Below are positions 24,957-32,140 of a stretch of 37,445 nt of DNA, in pieces (position 1 is the first letter of the stretch; every line of letters starts with the position of its first letter). A program made the position numbers and the translations under genes. Origin of the DNA: Candidatus Omnitrophota bacterium (GTDB lineage: Bacteria > Omnitrophota > Gorgyraeia > Gygaellales > Profunditerraquicolaceae). The notes under the pieces were generated by a model, which had not been told where the DNA came from, ran no database searches, and saw only the letters and a program-made list of their open reading frames with translations. Location of the stretch: NCBI GenBank assembly GCA_028712375.1, contig JAQTQG010000013.1:1-37445 (forward strand), given 5' to 3'.

Positions 24957-25030
24957 TGGCGGAGAGTGGATTTAAACCACCGACCAAGCGGGTATGAGCC
25001 GCGTGCTCTATCAGGCTGAGCTACTCCGCC
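24957..25030 (-). tRNA. tRNA-Met(CAT), elongator type, with unusual D/T loops
   Basis: The cloverleaf has acceptor GGCGGAG/CTCCGCC, D arm GCTC...GAGC, anticodon loop CTCATAC (anticodon CAT), T stem GGTGG/CCACT and discriminator A. The overall form resembles bacterial elongator tRNA-Met rather than initiator. A lysidine-modified tRNA-Ile cannot be fully excluded, since tilS is nearby. The T loop reads TTTAAAT, with U at position 56 in place of the near-universal C. The D loop reads AGCCTGATA, with A at position 19 in place of G. Pair 27-43 is mismatched (C-U). CCA is not encoded. Confidence 0.88.
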
Positions 25031-25053
25031 ATAAATCTTTATTTACTAATATC

Positions 25054-25083
25054 TCTATACACGCGGCTTGATTTAGGTATCAA
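25054..25083 (-). promoter_or_regulatory. Promoter of tRNA-Met
   Basis: Minus strand TTGATA (25078-25083), an 18-bp spacer, and TATAGA (25054-25059). Transcription would begin near 25047, leaving a leader of about 17 nt before the tRNA 5' end at 25030. A second identical promoter lies at 25196-25225 in the other repeat copy. Confidence 0.65.
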
Positions 25084-25099
25084 GCCGTATTATTTTTTG
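25064..25099 (+). terminator. Hairpin with T-rich tail overlapping the tRNA-Met promoter
   Basis: A 9-bp perfect stem CGGCTTGAT/ATCAAGCCG with a 6-base loop (25064-25087) is followed on the plus strand by TATTATTTTTT. It has the form of an intrinsic terminator for plus-strand transcripts, although no plus-strand gene is near. It also covers the -35 region of the minus-strand promoter. The duplicate copy is at 25206-25241. Function is uncertain. Confidence 0.5.
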
Positions 25100-25112
25100 T
25101 CTTTCGGCGCAG

Positions 25113-25137
25113 TCCCTGAAGCCGCAGGCTTCGGGGA
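25113..25137. repeat. Hairpin abutting the duplicated tRNA-Met half
   Basis: An 11-bp stem with one T.G pair and a GCA loop ends at 25137; the next base begins the second copy of the 113-bp repeat, which opens with the broken edge of the tRNA half. Together with 16303-16346 this gives two places where a hairpin directly touches a duplicated tRNA fragment. Confidence 0.8.
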
Positions 25138-25250
25138 GAGCCGCGTGCTCTATCAGGCTGAGCTACTCCGCCATAAATCTTTATTTACTAATATCTCTAT
25201 ACACGCGGCTTGATTTAGGTATCAAGCCGTATTATTTTTTGTCTTTCGGC
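25138..25250 (-). repeat. 113-bp perfect direct repeat, copy 2, with truncated tRNA-Met
   Basis: Exact copy of 24996-25108. On the minus strand it provides a second promoter (-35 25220-25225, -10 25196-25201) and the first 35 bases of tRNA-Met (25138-25172). It then breaks into the hairpin 25113-25137 in place of the 3' half. A transcript from this promoter would run through the half tRNA and the hairpin into the intact tRNA-Met unit. A more diverged remnant of the tRNA 5' end, AGCGGCGTAGCTCAG, lies at about 25262-25276. Confidence 0.9.
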
Positions 25251-25286
25251 TTGAATCAAACTGAGCTACGCCGCTATAAAATAAAG

Positions 25287-26075
25287 CTATTTCTTCCGAT
25301 AAGCTTCTAAATACGAATCACAATAGATATTCTTATTTAAAATAAGCTCTGCGGTAATTAATGTGTCCAGAAGCTCTTTATCATTAGGATCAAGTATAGC
25401 AGAATCCAGCCCAGATGCAACTGCCATCGTTAAAAATGTGCGGTTGATCAAGCTGCGCAATTTCGCTCCTTGAGAAACATTGCTTAAACCGATAACTGTT
25501 TTCGGGCTGGGGTCTGAAATCATTTTGAACTCATGTATCGCACCCAAAATATCCTGCATCTGACTTTGCGCTACATTAACCGGCATAGCTATCGGGTCAA
25601 GGTATAAATCCTGTATAGGAAAATCATTTTCACCGGCGTGCGTAAGAATAACCGCCGCCAACTCTAAACGCTGGTCTTTATTTTGCGGAATACCCCGGGT
25701 ATCAATAGTTATGCCGATAAGTTTAGATTGATACTTTTTGGCTAATGGAATAAGGATCTCCAATTTCTCAATATCTGCGGTTGTGGAATTAATAATGGTT
25801 TTATTTTTGGCTGCCTTTAACCCTTCTTCAATAACCTTGGGTTTGCCGGAATCAAGGCAAAGCGGCTTATCCGTTACTTCTTGCACCGCCTCTACCAGCC
25901 AAGGCAAATCGATTAATGGATTTTTGGAAGCCGGGCCGCAGCTTAAATCTAACGCATCTGCACCGTTAGAAATCTGCTCTAACGCACAAGTTTGCACGAT
26001 TTTTTTATCGCGCTCTTTAAGCGCAAAAGCGATATTAGAATACATTCCGTTAATTAACTCGCCAATAATAAACAT
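25287..26075 (-). CDS. acsE: Methyltetrahydrofolate:corrinoid/iron-sulfur protein methyltransferase
   Basis: It moves the methyl group of methyl-tetrahydrofolate to the cobalt of the corrinoid/iron-sulfur protein in the Wood-Ljungdahl pathway. The 262-residue length and pterin-binding barrel fit AcsE/MeTr. Visible landmarks are IIGELINGMY at the N-terminus, GADALDLSCGP, CLDSGKPKVIEEGL, IINSTTA, and TVIGLSNVSQGAK with the asparagine that contacts the pterin. It starts 2 bp after acsD and is the last gene of the acs run. Neighbouring folP makes folate for the same cofactor pool. Confidence 0.93.
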   Translation of the reverse strand: MFIIGELINGMYSNIAFALKERDKKIVQTCALEQISNGADALDLSCGPASKNPLIDLPWLVEAVQEVTDKPLCLDSGKPKVIEEGLKAAKNKTIINSTTADIEKLEILIPLAKKYQSKLIGITIDTRGIPQNKDQRLELAAVILTHAGENDFPIQDLYLDPIAMPVNVAQSQMQDILGAIHEFKMISDPSPKTVIGLSNVSQGAKLRSLINRTFLTMAVASGLDSAILDPNDKELLDTLITAELILNKNIYCDSYLEAYRKK

Positions 26076-26077
26076 TT

Positions 26078-27013
26078 TTACTCCCTAAATAATGCTTCTA
26101 TATGCTTACTGACATTTCGGGCAGCCTGTGGATGGCGCATAACCAAAAGATCCGCTCCTGATTGTATTAGACTGGTAGCGGTAAGCGTTTCCCAGATAAT
26201 TCCCTGCTGCGGGCTCACTTTTGCTTCTTTAGTCTTCCAGGTTTCCTGCCCGACAAAACAAATAAAGGGCGAAGCCAGAGTTTTATCCCCGGATAACGCA
26301 GCCAGCCTGGCTCTCTCCATAATAGAATAAGCATATTCTAAACCGTATCCTAATGCCCCGATCGTCGGATTAATGGCTATACGCTCCAGGGCCAACCCCA
26401 TATCAGAAATCAGAATATTAAGCTGTTTGGCAATATTAATATCAATGGGGCTCTCAGCAATAATATTATGTCCATCCGCCAATACGCTAGCTACTAAAGT
26501 TTTATAATTTTCCTGTACCGCGCAACCGATCAAACAACGCTCTCCTTTAGCTGCTTCTGAACAAACCGGCATAACCAGGTTATCCTTAAAATCATCCCCG
26601 CTTCCTAAGATAACCAGGGGAACTTTAACCTTATGCAATAATGTGGAAACAAACTTTGCTGCATCTTGAGGGGTTTTATTGCCAAAATCAGGATGAGTTC
26701 CCTGCATTTTTAAACAAAGCAATTCTGCTTTATAATCATTAACGCAAACTTCAGCCCAGGCAAATGGGTCTCTTATCGCCTTGCCATATGCACAGAGCAG
26801 TTCTTCATCAAAATCAAGCGGGGCAATATCCCAAATTTCAAAGGCGATTTTAGGCTTATTCGGGATAACACCCTCCCGGAACAATAAAGGCATGGCTGTT
26901 TGCCCGCCGATTTTTACAACATTGCTACGAGTACCGCCTTCAGCTTTTGTTGCTCCTATAGATACGGTCGAAATTACTCCCGGCCATTTCTCAAGCACTA
27001 TTTGAGTTTCCAT
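26078..27013 (-). CDS. acsD: CODH/ACS corrinoid/iron-sulfur protein small (delta) subunit
   Basis: This subunit pairs with AcsC to form the corrinoid protein that carries the methyl group to acetyl-CoA synthase. The 311-residue TIM-barrel protein shows the family features KWPGVISTVSIGAT near the N-terminus, and IDINIAKQLNILISDMGL with NPTIGALGYGLEY in the second half. Also present are CFVGQETWKTKE and ADLLVMRHP near the C-terminus. It overlaps cooC by 16 bp and precedes acsE by 2 bp, giving a tightly coupled cooC-acsD-acsE unit. Confidence 0.92.
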   Translation of the reverse strand: METQIVLEKWPGVISTVSIGATKAEGGTRSNVVKIGGQTAMPLLFREGVIPNKPKIAFEIWDIAPLDFDEELLCAYGKAIRDPFAWAEVCVNDYKAELLCLKMQGTHPDFGNKTPQDAAKFVSTLLHKVKVPLVILGSGDDFKDNLVMPVCSEAAKGERCLIGCAVQENYKTLVASVLADGHNIIAESPIDINIAKQLNILISDMGLALERIAINPTIGALGYGLEYAYSIMERARLAALSGDKTLASPFICFVGQETWKTKEAKVSPQQGIIWETLTATSLIQSGADLLVMRHPQAARNVSKHIEALFRE

Positions 27014-27750
27014 ATTTGTTCCCCCAATAAATTTAATGATCTCAATATCTGCGCATCCGGCTTTAAACTAAAAATTGATCTTCCAAGTAAACTTAATTGC
27101 TCAATTTCCGGGTCTGCCGGTAAGCTGCCTAAATAACTTAAACCGGTTTCTGCAATTTTTTCTTCTAGAATATTATTTTCAAAACGGTTAATTAAAAGGC
27201 CGTTTTTTTTAAATTCAAACTTTAAAGTCTTGGCCAGATCCATAATTCTTACAGCTGATTTCAAGCCCACGTTCGAGGCATCCGATACTACAATCAGCAT
27301 ATCCGCACTACGGCAGGTACGCCGGGATAAATGCTCCAGCCCCGCTTCATTATCGATTATTATATAATCATAATCGGCAATCAGCTTAGTTATTAATCCG
27401 CGTAAAACATTATTTACATAACAATAACAACCTGGGCCTTCGGGTTTGCCCATGCTTAATAAATCAAAACCATTCTCTTCCTGAATAGCTGCCTGAACCT
27501 GATGTTGAATAAAACGTTCTTTGGTCATCCCCGCGGGCAGCTTCTCCGGAGCGGCAGATATACGGTCAAGAATTTCCCCTACGCTATCACCCTGGTTTAC
27601 GCCTAAAACATCCCCTAAATTACTATTCGGATCGGCATCAATAGCCAATATTGACCCCAGTTGCCTCTCTTTTAAAATACGCACAATTAAAGCAGCAAGC
27701 GTGGTTTTACCAGTACCGCCTTTTCCTGCCAACGCAATAATATACCCCAT
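26998..27750 (-). CDS. cooC: Nickel-insertion ATPase CooC/AcsF type
   Basis: A MinD/ParA-like P-loop ATPase that helps load nickel into CO dehydrogenase or acetyl-CoA synthase. The deviant Walker A GKGGTGKT is at residues 9-16, and DADPNSNLGD follows. The CXC nickel-binding pair is Cys108 and Cys110 in GPGCYCYVNN, and IIIDNEAGLEH lies in the Walker B/switch region. Length 250 fits the family. It overlaps acsV by one base and acsD by 16 bp. Its presence implies a nickel CODH or ACS in this genome, though neither catalytic subunit is in the window. Confidence 0.92.
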   Translation of the reverse strand: MGYIIALAGKGGTGKTTLAALIVRILKERQLGSILAIDADPNSNLGDVLGVNQGDSVGEILDRISAAPEKLPAGMTKERFIQHQVQAAIQEENGFDLLSMGKPEGPGCYCYVNNVLRGLITKLIADYDYIIIDNEAGLEHLSRRTCRSADMLIVVSDASNVGLKSAVRIMDLAKTLKFEFKKNGLLINRFENNILEEKIAETGLSYLGSLPADPEIEQLSLLGRSIFSLKPDAQILRSLNLLGEQIWKLK

Positions 27751-29675
27751 TAAAATTTCACCGTAGGGAATTTAGTCAAATCCGTATGTGGAAAAAATAA
27801 TGCCTGGCTATATTCTTCCATATACTCCGGATTAACGGATAGTTCAAAATAAGTAATTTTTAAGGCGAGCGAATCTGCCATAGTTTTAGCCTGATTCGAC
27901 AAAAGGACTTCTCTGGAGCCAGCCAAAGAGCTGTTACCGATAAAAATAAACTTTGAGTGCGGTAAATCCGGCAACAACCCGATGTTAATAGCTTTTTCAA
28001 TATCCAAATACGTGCCAAACCCTCCGGCGATAAATATTGTATGAACAGCAGAAAATTCCAAGTCCAGGTGTTTAACTAAAATTGCACATGCAGAATATAT
28101 CGCTCCCTTAGAACGTTTAAGATTCTCAATATCCGCCTCATTAATCACAATATCCGCTTGAGACCGGATATCTTCTTTAAAGCAAACTACAAATTCTTTA
28201 CCGGTATCAGTGGTACGAATGCGCCTGCCTTCTGCCTTAATCTTGCCCGCTTTATCAATTATCCCAACCTTGAGCATTTCGCTGAGCAAATCGATATAAC
28301 CTGAACCGCAAATCCCTTTAGGTAATTTATCCTGAATTGTTGAATATTTAACAGCAAAATCATCCTTATTAATACTTACTTTCTGAATTGCCCCGCTTGA
28401 GGCACGCATGCCGCTGGTTACTCCGCTGCCTTCGAAAGCCGGGCCGGCAGATGCCGCGCAAGCAACCAGGAAATCCCGGTTGCCCAAAACAATTTCTCCA
28501 TTTGTCCCGATATCAATTAATATGCAAGGCGCTTCTTTTTGATATATTCGGCTGGATAGAATCCCCGCGGTTATATCCCCGCCAACATAACTGGAAACTC
28601 CGGGGACACAACTTAGCAAACCGCGCGGGTTAATATTTATCCCTGCCTCTGAAGCACGCAAAACCGGGATAAAATTTGCCGTAGGCACATACGGCTGGCG
28701 CCGAATATGGGACGGATCCATATTTAAAAATAAGTGGATCATTGTTGTATTTCCTGAACAAACAATACAATTAACATTATTTAAATCCACCTGGCATTCG
28801 CTTACCAAATCCTTAATAATCTGGTTCATTGTGTCAGATACTGCGTTATGCAATTTTTCCAAACCATCAGTTTTAGCCGCATAAACTATGCGCGTAATTA
28901 CATCACTGCCAAAAGCAGCCTGTTGATTATAGGTTGCTTTAGTCCCCAGGATTTTTTTTGAATTCAGGTTTACCAGCTGGCCGGAGATAGTCGTAGTACC
29001 AATATCAAAACAAAGCCCGAAATTTGTGCCGGTTGTGTCTCCGGGCTCAATTAAAACAATCTCTACCGCATCATTGCGCCTGCCCAGAGTAACAGTAACC
29101 TTCCAGGCATAATCGCGTAACAATTCCCCTAGCTGACGGATATTAAACAACCCGGTCTCAATTGCGGGAAACTCGCCGAAATTACGCAAAGCCCGATAGA
29201 GTCTTTCTAAATCGCTGACGCTGTCATTAAGCGTAGGCTCTGGAAGCTCCAGGTATATTTTTGTAGCAAAAGGAGAATGTTTAAAAAATTTATCTTCGAA
29301 ATTTTCTTGCGCAGGCAAAACATCTTCTGATTTTGAATAAAGGCCGCTTAGCCGCTCTTCTAATTCCTCCGGGGTAAGCTTATCGAAATTTATCCGCGAA
29401 CTATCCGGCACAAAAACATCTAAATCACTATGTATAGTGGTAAGACAAGCTAGATATACATTATTTTTTCTTTCCTGGGCAGTAATTATCCCGTTTGGTT
29501 GGCTATTAACCCGGCCTTGTTTAACTACCACTTTGCACCTTCCGCAAATACCATCCCCTCCGCAGCTAGAGTTAATATAGACTCCTGCGGATATAGCTGC
29601 GGAAAGAATAGTCTTATCCTGCTCCACAGTTACAGACAAATTATCAGGAAAAAAAGTAACTTTAAACTTTTGCAT
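27750..29675 (-). CDS. acsV: Corrinoid activation/ferredoxin ASKHA protein (RACo-like)
   Basis: It is expected to re-reduce oxidised Co(II) of the corrinoid/iron-sulfur protein using ATP. The N-terminal 2Fe-2S ferredoxin domain has Cys38, Cys44, Cys47 and Cys77 in CGGDGICGRC and YLACLTT. The C-terminal ASKHA (actin-like) ATPase domain follows: FGLCFDIGTTTISGQLV, CSGNTTMIHLFL, ILIDIGTNGEIVLG, GPAFEGSGV and IFIAGGFG. Length 641 is typical. It lies between acsC and cooC. Annotation is by domain order and context. It could in principle serve another corrinoid methyltransferase, but the neighbours argue against this. Confidence 0.92.
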   Translation of the reverse strand: MQKFKVTFFPDNLSVTVEQDKTILSAAISAGVYINSSCGGDGICGRCKVVVKQGRVNSQPNGIITAQERKNNVYLACLTTIHSDLDVFVPDSSRINFDKLTPEELEERLSGLYSKSEDVLPAQENFEDKFFKHSPFATKIYLELPEPTLNDSVSDLERLYRALRNFGEFPAIETGLFNIRQLGELLRDYAWKVTVTLGRRNDAVEIVLIEPGDTTGTNFGLCFDIGTTTISGQLVNLNSKKILGTKATYNQQAAFGSDVITRIVYAAKTDGLEKLHNAVSDTMNQIIKDLVSECQVDLNNVNCIVCSGNTTMIHLFLNMDPSHIRRQPYVPTANFIPVLRASEAGININPRGLLSCVPGVSSYVGGDITAGILSSRIYQKEAPCILIDIGTNGEIVLGNRDFLVACAASAGPAFEGSGVTSGMRASSGAIQKVSINKDDFAVKYSTIQDKLPKGICGSGYIDLLSEMLKVGIIDKAGKIKAEGRRIRTTDTGKEFVVCFKEDIRSQADIVINEADIENLKRSKGAIYSACAILVKHLDLEFSAVHTIFIAGGFGTYLDIEKAINIGLLPDLPHSKFIFIGNSSLAGSREVLLSNQAKTMADSLALKITYFELSVNPEYMEEYSQALFFPHTDLTKFPTVKF

Positions 29676-29726
29676 AAACTAAAGAATTATAAAACGGCTT
29701 TTTACAACCTGGCATTCATTAAAATT

Positions 29727-31058
29727 TCAATTGAGGTTTTTTAAAAAAGCCGGGATTCCAGCTGCTTCTTTCGGCCCTACGATTATTTTAAATCCGGATT
29801 GCTCTTCAAGATCTCCGCTGATCATGGCAACATAACCGGGGATAATTAAATTTTTATGCTCAACCGCTTCTTTTACCCCAAAGTTATCCAGCGATTTTGT
29901 AATTGCCTCAGCATTAAATTTTTCCGCCGCCCAGGCAGTAAGCACCGACATCCCCTGAGTATCTACGCTCAAGATATATGCCGGTATTTTACTAGCTTCC
30001 ACTTCTCCCAAAACAGTATAATAACTTAAAGAAAAATTAGTAGTTACTAAAACCGGGGAATTCCGGCTTACTTGCCCGATCGGATAAAGCTTAGGATCAA
30101 TTTGTAAAGGTTTTTGCGGGTCAGTATAAATATTTTGCCTTAAAGTCAAAATAGCAAGGGCCTCCCAGGCAGAAAAACCTTTAATCAACACAATCCCCGA
30201 ATATTTCGCAATATAAGCGGCTGCTTCTATTGCCTCATCATAATAATCAGCTTGGTCGATAATTGTTATAGCCGGATAACCTAATGCCCGGTTAGTTTTT
30301 TTAAGTGCTTGCCGGCGCAATTGGGTCAAATCCCACAGCTTATCTGCTATAGGTTTTGTCCCGGTATTTAAAATAAGATCTTTGGCTCCCAGGTTAACCA
30401 GTTCTTTAACAAGCAGGCTTAGTTGATTAATATCCTGCGCGGTTACCACTAGAGGCAACTGAAATTCTTTAGCAAGAGTACCAATCTGCGCAAAATTTTC
30501 CTGATGCGCAGAATAAAGCAACGGTTTACGCGCATGGCTAATGGAGACGGCCTGCTTTAGAGCAATCAGATCCTCACTCATCAGCATAATTGGCAGATCG
30601 GTATTATCTAAAAGTATTTTTAATGCTTCCAGGTACCTGCCGGCGTCTTTATTTTGCTTTATCGCCACTAAGTTGACAAATAGTTCCTGCCCCACGCGTT
30701 CAAATTTCAATTGCTTAATTTTTCCGAGCCGGGATTTTATTTCATCATCACTTAAGCTGTCCTCAATAATAAAACCGACGCCGGTAGGATTGCGAAATTT
30801 TTCTTCATGCCTAAACATCACCGTCTCATTACCGATTTCAAACTTAGTTTTATCTGTGCCCAAAGTAATTAACTTAATAAGCGGCAACGCTTGAGCTTCC
30901 AAGGTACTTTTTGCTTCAGGAGAAATAAAAGGGCACTTCTCGATCGGTATAGTTTTTTTAGCAAGCTGCATCGCAAAAGCCAAACAAGTAGCTAAACCGC
31001 ACTGACGGCAATTTGTTTTAGGTAATAACTTATAAATATCCAAACCTGACAACGCCAT
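29727..31058 (-). CDS. acsC: CODH/ACS corrinoid/iron-sulfur protein large (gamma) subunit
   Basis: This subunit carries a 4Fe-4S cluster and, at its C-terminus, the corrinoid cofactor. The cluster motif is Cys17, Cys20, Cys25 and Cys42 (CX2CX4CX16C), the standard AcsC/CdhE pattern. A TIM barrel (about residues 95-315) follows, and the last 120 or so residues (from PVLVTTNFSLSYYTVLGEVEA) are the corrinoid-binding domain. Length 443 matches the family. It lies 10 bp downstream of larB and 51 bp upstream of acsV, and is first in the acs run proper. Confidence 0.94.
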   Translation of the reverse strand: MALSGLDIYKLLPKTNCRQCGLATCLAFAMQLAKKTIPIEKCPFISPEAKSTLEAQALPLIKLITLGTDKTKFEIGNETVMFRHEEKFRNPTGVGFIIEDSLSDDEIKSRLGKIKQLKFERVGQELFVNLVAIKQNKDAGRYLEALKILLDNTDLPIMLMSEDLIALKQAVSISHARKPLLYSAHQENFAQIGTLAKEFQLPLVVTAQDINQLSLLVKELVNLGAKDLILNTGTKPIADKLWDLTQLRRQALKKTNRALGYPAITIIDQADYYDEAIEAAAYIAKYSGIVLIKGFSAWEALAILTLRQNIYTDPQKPLQIDPKLYPIGQVSRNSPVLVTTNFSLSYYTVLGEVEASKIPAYILSVDTQGMSVLTAWAAEKFNAEAITKSLDNFGVKEAVEHKNLIIPGYVAMISGDLEEQSGFKIIVGPKEAAGIPAFLKNLN

Positions 31059-31068
31059 AAATATCTCC

Positions 31069-31743
31069 TTAACGCGGGTTTTTATTAATTAAGCTGGCGA
31101 AATATCCCGCTCCGAATCCGTTATCAATATTAACCACGCTTACTCCCGGAGAACAGCCATTTAACATAGTCAACAGAGCCGCCAGGCCGGAAAAACTAGC
31201 TCCATACCCACAACTGGTAGGCACAGCCACAACCGGCACTTTAACTAAACCACTCACTAAACTGGCTAAAGCTCCTTCCATGCCCGCTACCACCACAATT
31301 ACCTGAGCCTTCCTTATTTTATCAACATTGCGCATTAAGCGATGTACCCCGGCTACTCCTACATCATAGAGCCTTTCGACCCGATTGCCCATAACCTGAA
31401 GTGTTTGCGCCGCTTCTTCGGCCACCGGAATATCCGCGGTACCGGCAGAAACTACCAAAACCAAACCTTTAGATAAAATCTTAGGCCTATTTAAATAACC
31501 AATTTTTGCAAGTGGATTATATTTTAAAGCAGGGATAGTCTTTTTTAAGAAAGAAAATATATTTTTATCTAGCTTAGTTAACAGCAGGTCTTCTTTAGAA
31601 TCAGCTATTTTTTTAGCAATTTGCTTTAAATGTTGCGGGTCTTTACCCGGGCAATAAATAACTTCCGCAAATCCTTTACGCTTTTTTCTGTCCGTATCAA
31701 TTTTGGCGAACCCTAAATCACAAAACCCCTTACCTTCAGTCAT
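31069..31743 (-). CDS. larB: LarB-type pyridinium carboxylase (nickel-pincer cofactor family)
   Basis: The 224-residue protein is a PurE-like LarB. The C-terminal half has SAGTADIPVAEEAAQTL, RLYDVGVAGVHRLM, VVAGMEGALASLVSGL and the cysteine-bearing PTSCGYGASFSGLAALLTML. LarB carboxylates nicotinate adenine dinucleotide to start nickel-pincer cofactor synthesis. The N-terminal part (DLGFAKIDTDRKKRKGFAEVIY) is the usual LarB lead-in. LarC, LarE and LarA are not in the window. It begins 4 bp after the small HTH-membrane gene and ends 10 bp before acsC, so it is transcribed with the acs genes. A role in another nickel-dependent context is possible. Confidence 0.88.
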   Translation of the reverse strand: MTEGKGFCDLGFAKIDTDRKKRKGFAEVIYCPGKDPQHLKQIAKKIADSKEDLLLTKLDKNIFSFLKKTIPALKYNPLAKIGYLNRPKILSKGLVLVVSAGTADIPVAEEAAQTLQVMGNRVERLYDVGVAGVHRLMRNVDKIRKAQVIVVVAGMEGALASLVSGLVKVPVVAVPTSCGYGASFSGLAALLTMLNGCSPGVSVVNIDNGFGAGYFASLINKNPR

Positions 31744-31747
31744 TATT

Positions 31748-32059
31748 CTATAGACCCCGGTAAAGTAAATATCCCAAAAGAATTATGAAAATTAGAGAAA
31801 AAATATAGAAATCGTTAAAGTAAAAAAAATCGTGCACTCTCGCCGCTAAGCCTTCGGGTTCATTTTTAACCGCTTCAGAGCTTAGGTGGCTTTGTTTCTT
31901 TTTGTACTGTTCCACCTGTTCCTTTTTAAACCTCAAGTACACACCTGCGACTTTATAGCCGGGGATTGTTCCGTTTTCAGTTAAATCTAAAACATCTTTT
32001 TCTGAAACTCCCAGCATAATCGACACATCTCTTACCGTGAGCATTTTTTCTTCAGTCAT
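31748..32059 (-). CDS. Small protein: excisionase-type HTH plus C-terminal membrane anchor
   Basis: The 103 residues start with a winged-helix/MerR-like HTH_17 unit: LTVRDVSIMLGVSEKDVLDLTENGTIPGYKVAGVYLRFKKEQVEQYK, residues about 7-53. A polar linker follows, and then one hydrophobic helix at the C-terminus (about residues 82-100, YIFSLIFIILLGYLLYRG). This is a tail-anchored membrane protein with a DNA-binding-type head. It lies 81 bp downstream of the bactofilin-HTH fusion, which carries a related HTH, and 4 bp before larB. Function is unknown. It could tether chromosome or filament to the membrane, or be a membrane-bound regulator. Confidence 0.8.
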   Translation of the reverse strand: MTEEKMLTVRDVSIMLGVSEKDVLDLTENGTIPGYKVAGVYLRFKKEQVEQYKKKQSHLSSEAVKNEPEGLAARVHDFFYFNDFYIFSLIFIILLGYLLYRGL

Positions 32060-32140
32060 TTTTATGCGCGGCCTAAACTTAATATTTATTATTCTAAGCG
32101 ATATCCGCTAATAATTATCTTTTAAAATTTATTATATACG

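Larger units (their letters stand above)
24996..25108 (-). repeat. 113-bp perfect direct repeat, copy 1 (tRNA-Met 5' half plus promoter)
   Basis: Identical to 25138-25250. On the minus strand it holds, in order, a T/A-rich tract, a promoter, a short leader, and the first 35 bases of tRNA-Met. In this copy the tRNA continues to completion. Complete identity over 113 bp indicates a recent duplication or ongoing conversion. Confidence 0.95.

Noticed and set aside
24736-24987. 83-codon minus-strand frame at the flippase 3' end
   Set aside because: It runs across the terminator, the repeated tRNA-Met 3' end and hairpin H6; no protein-like features.
24957-25030. tRNA-Met as initiator tRNA
   Set aside because: The anticodon stem lacks the three consecutive G-C pairs of initiators, and the first base pair is a normal G-C pair instead of the mismatch typical of bacterial initiators.
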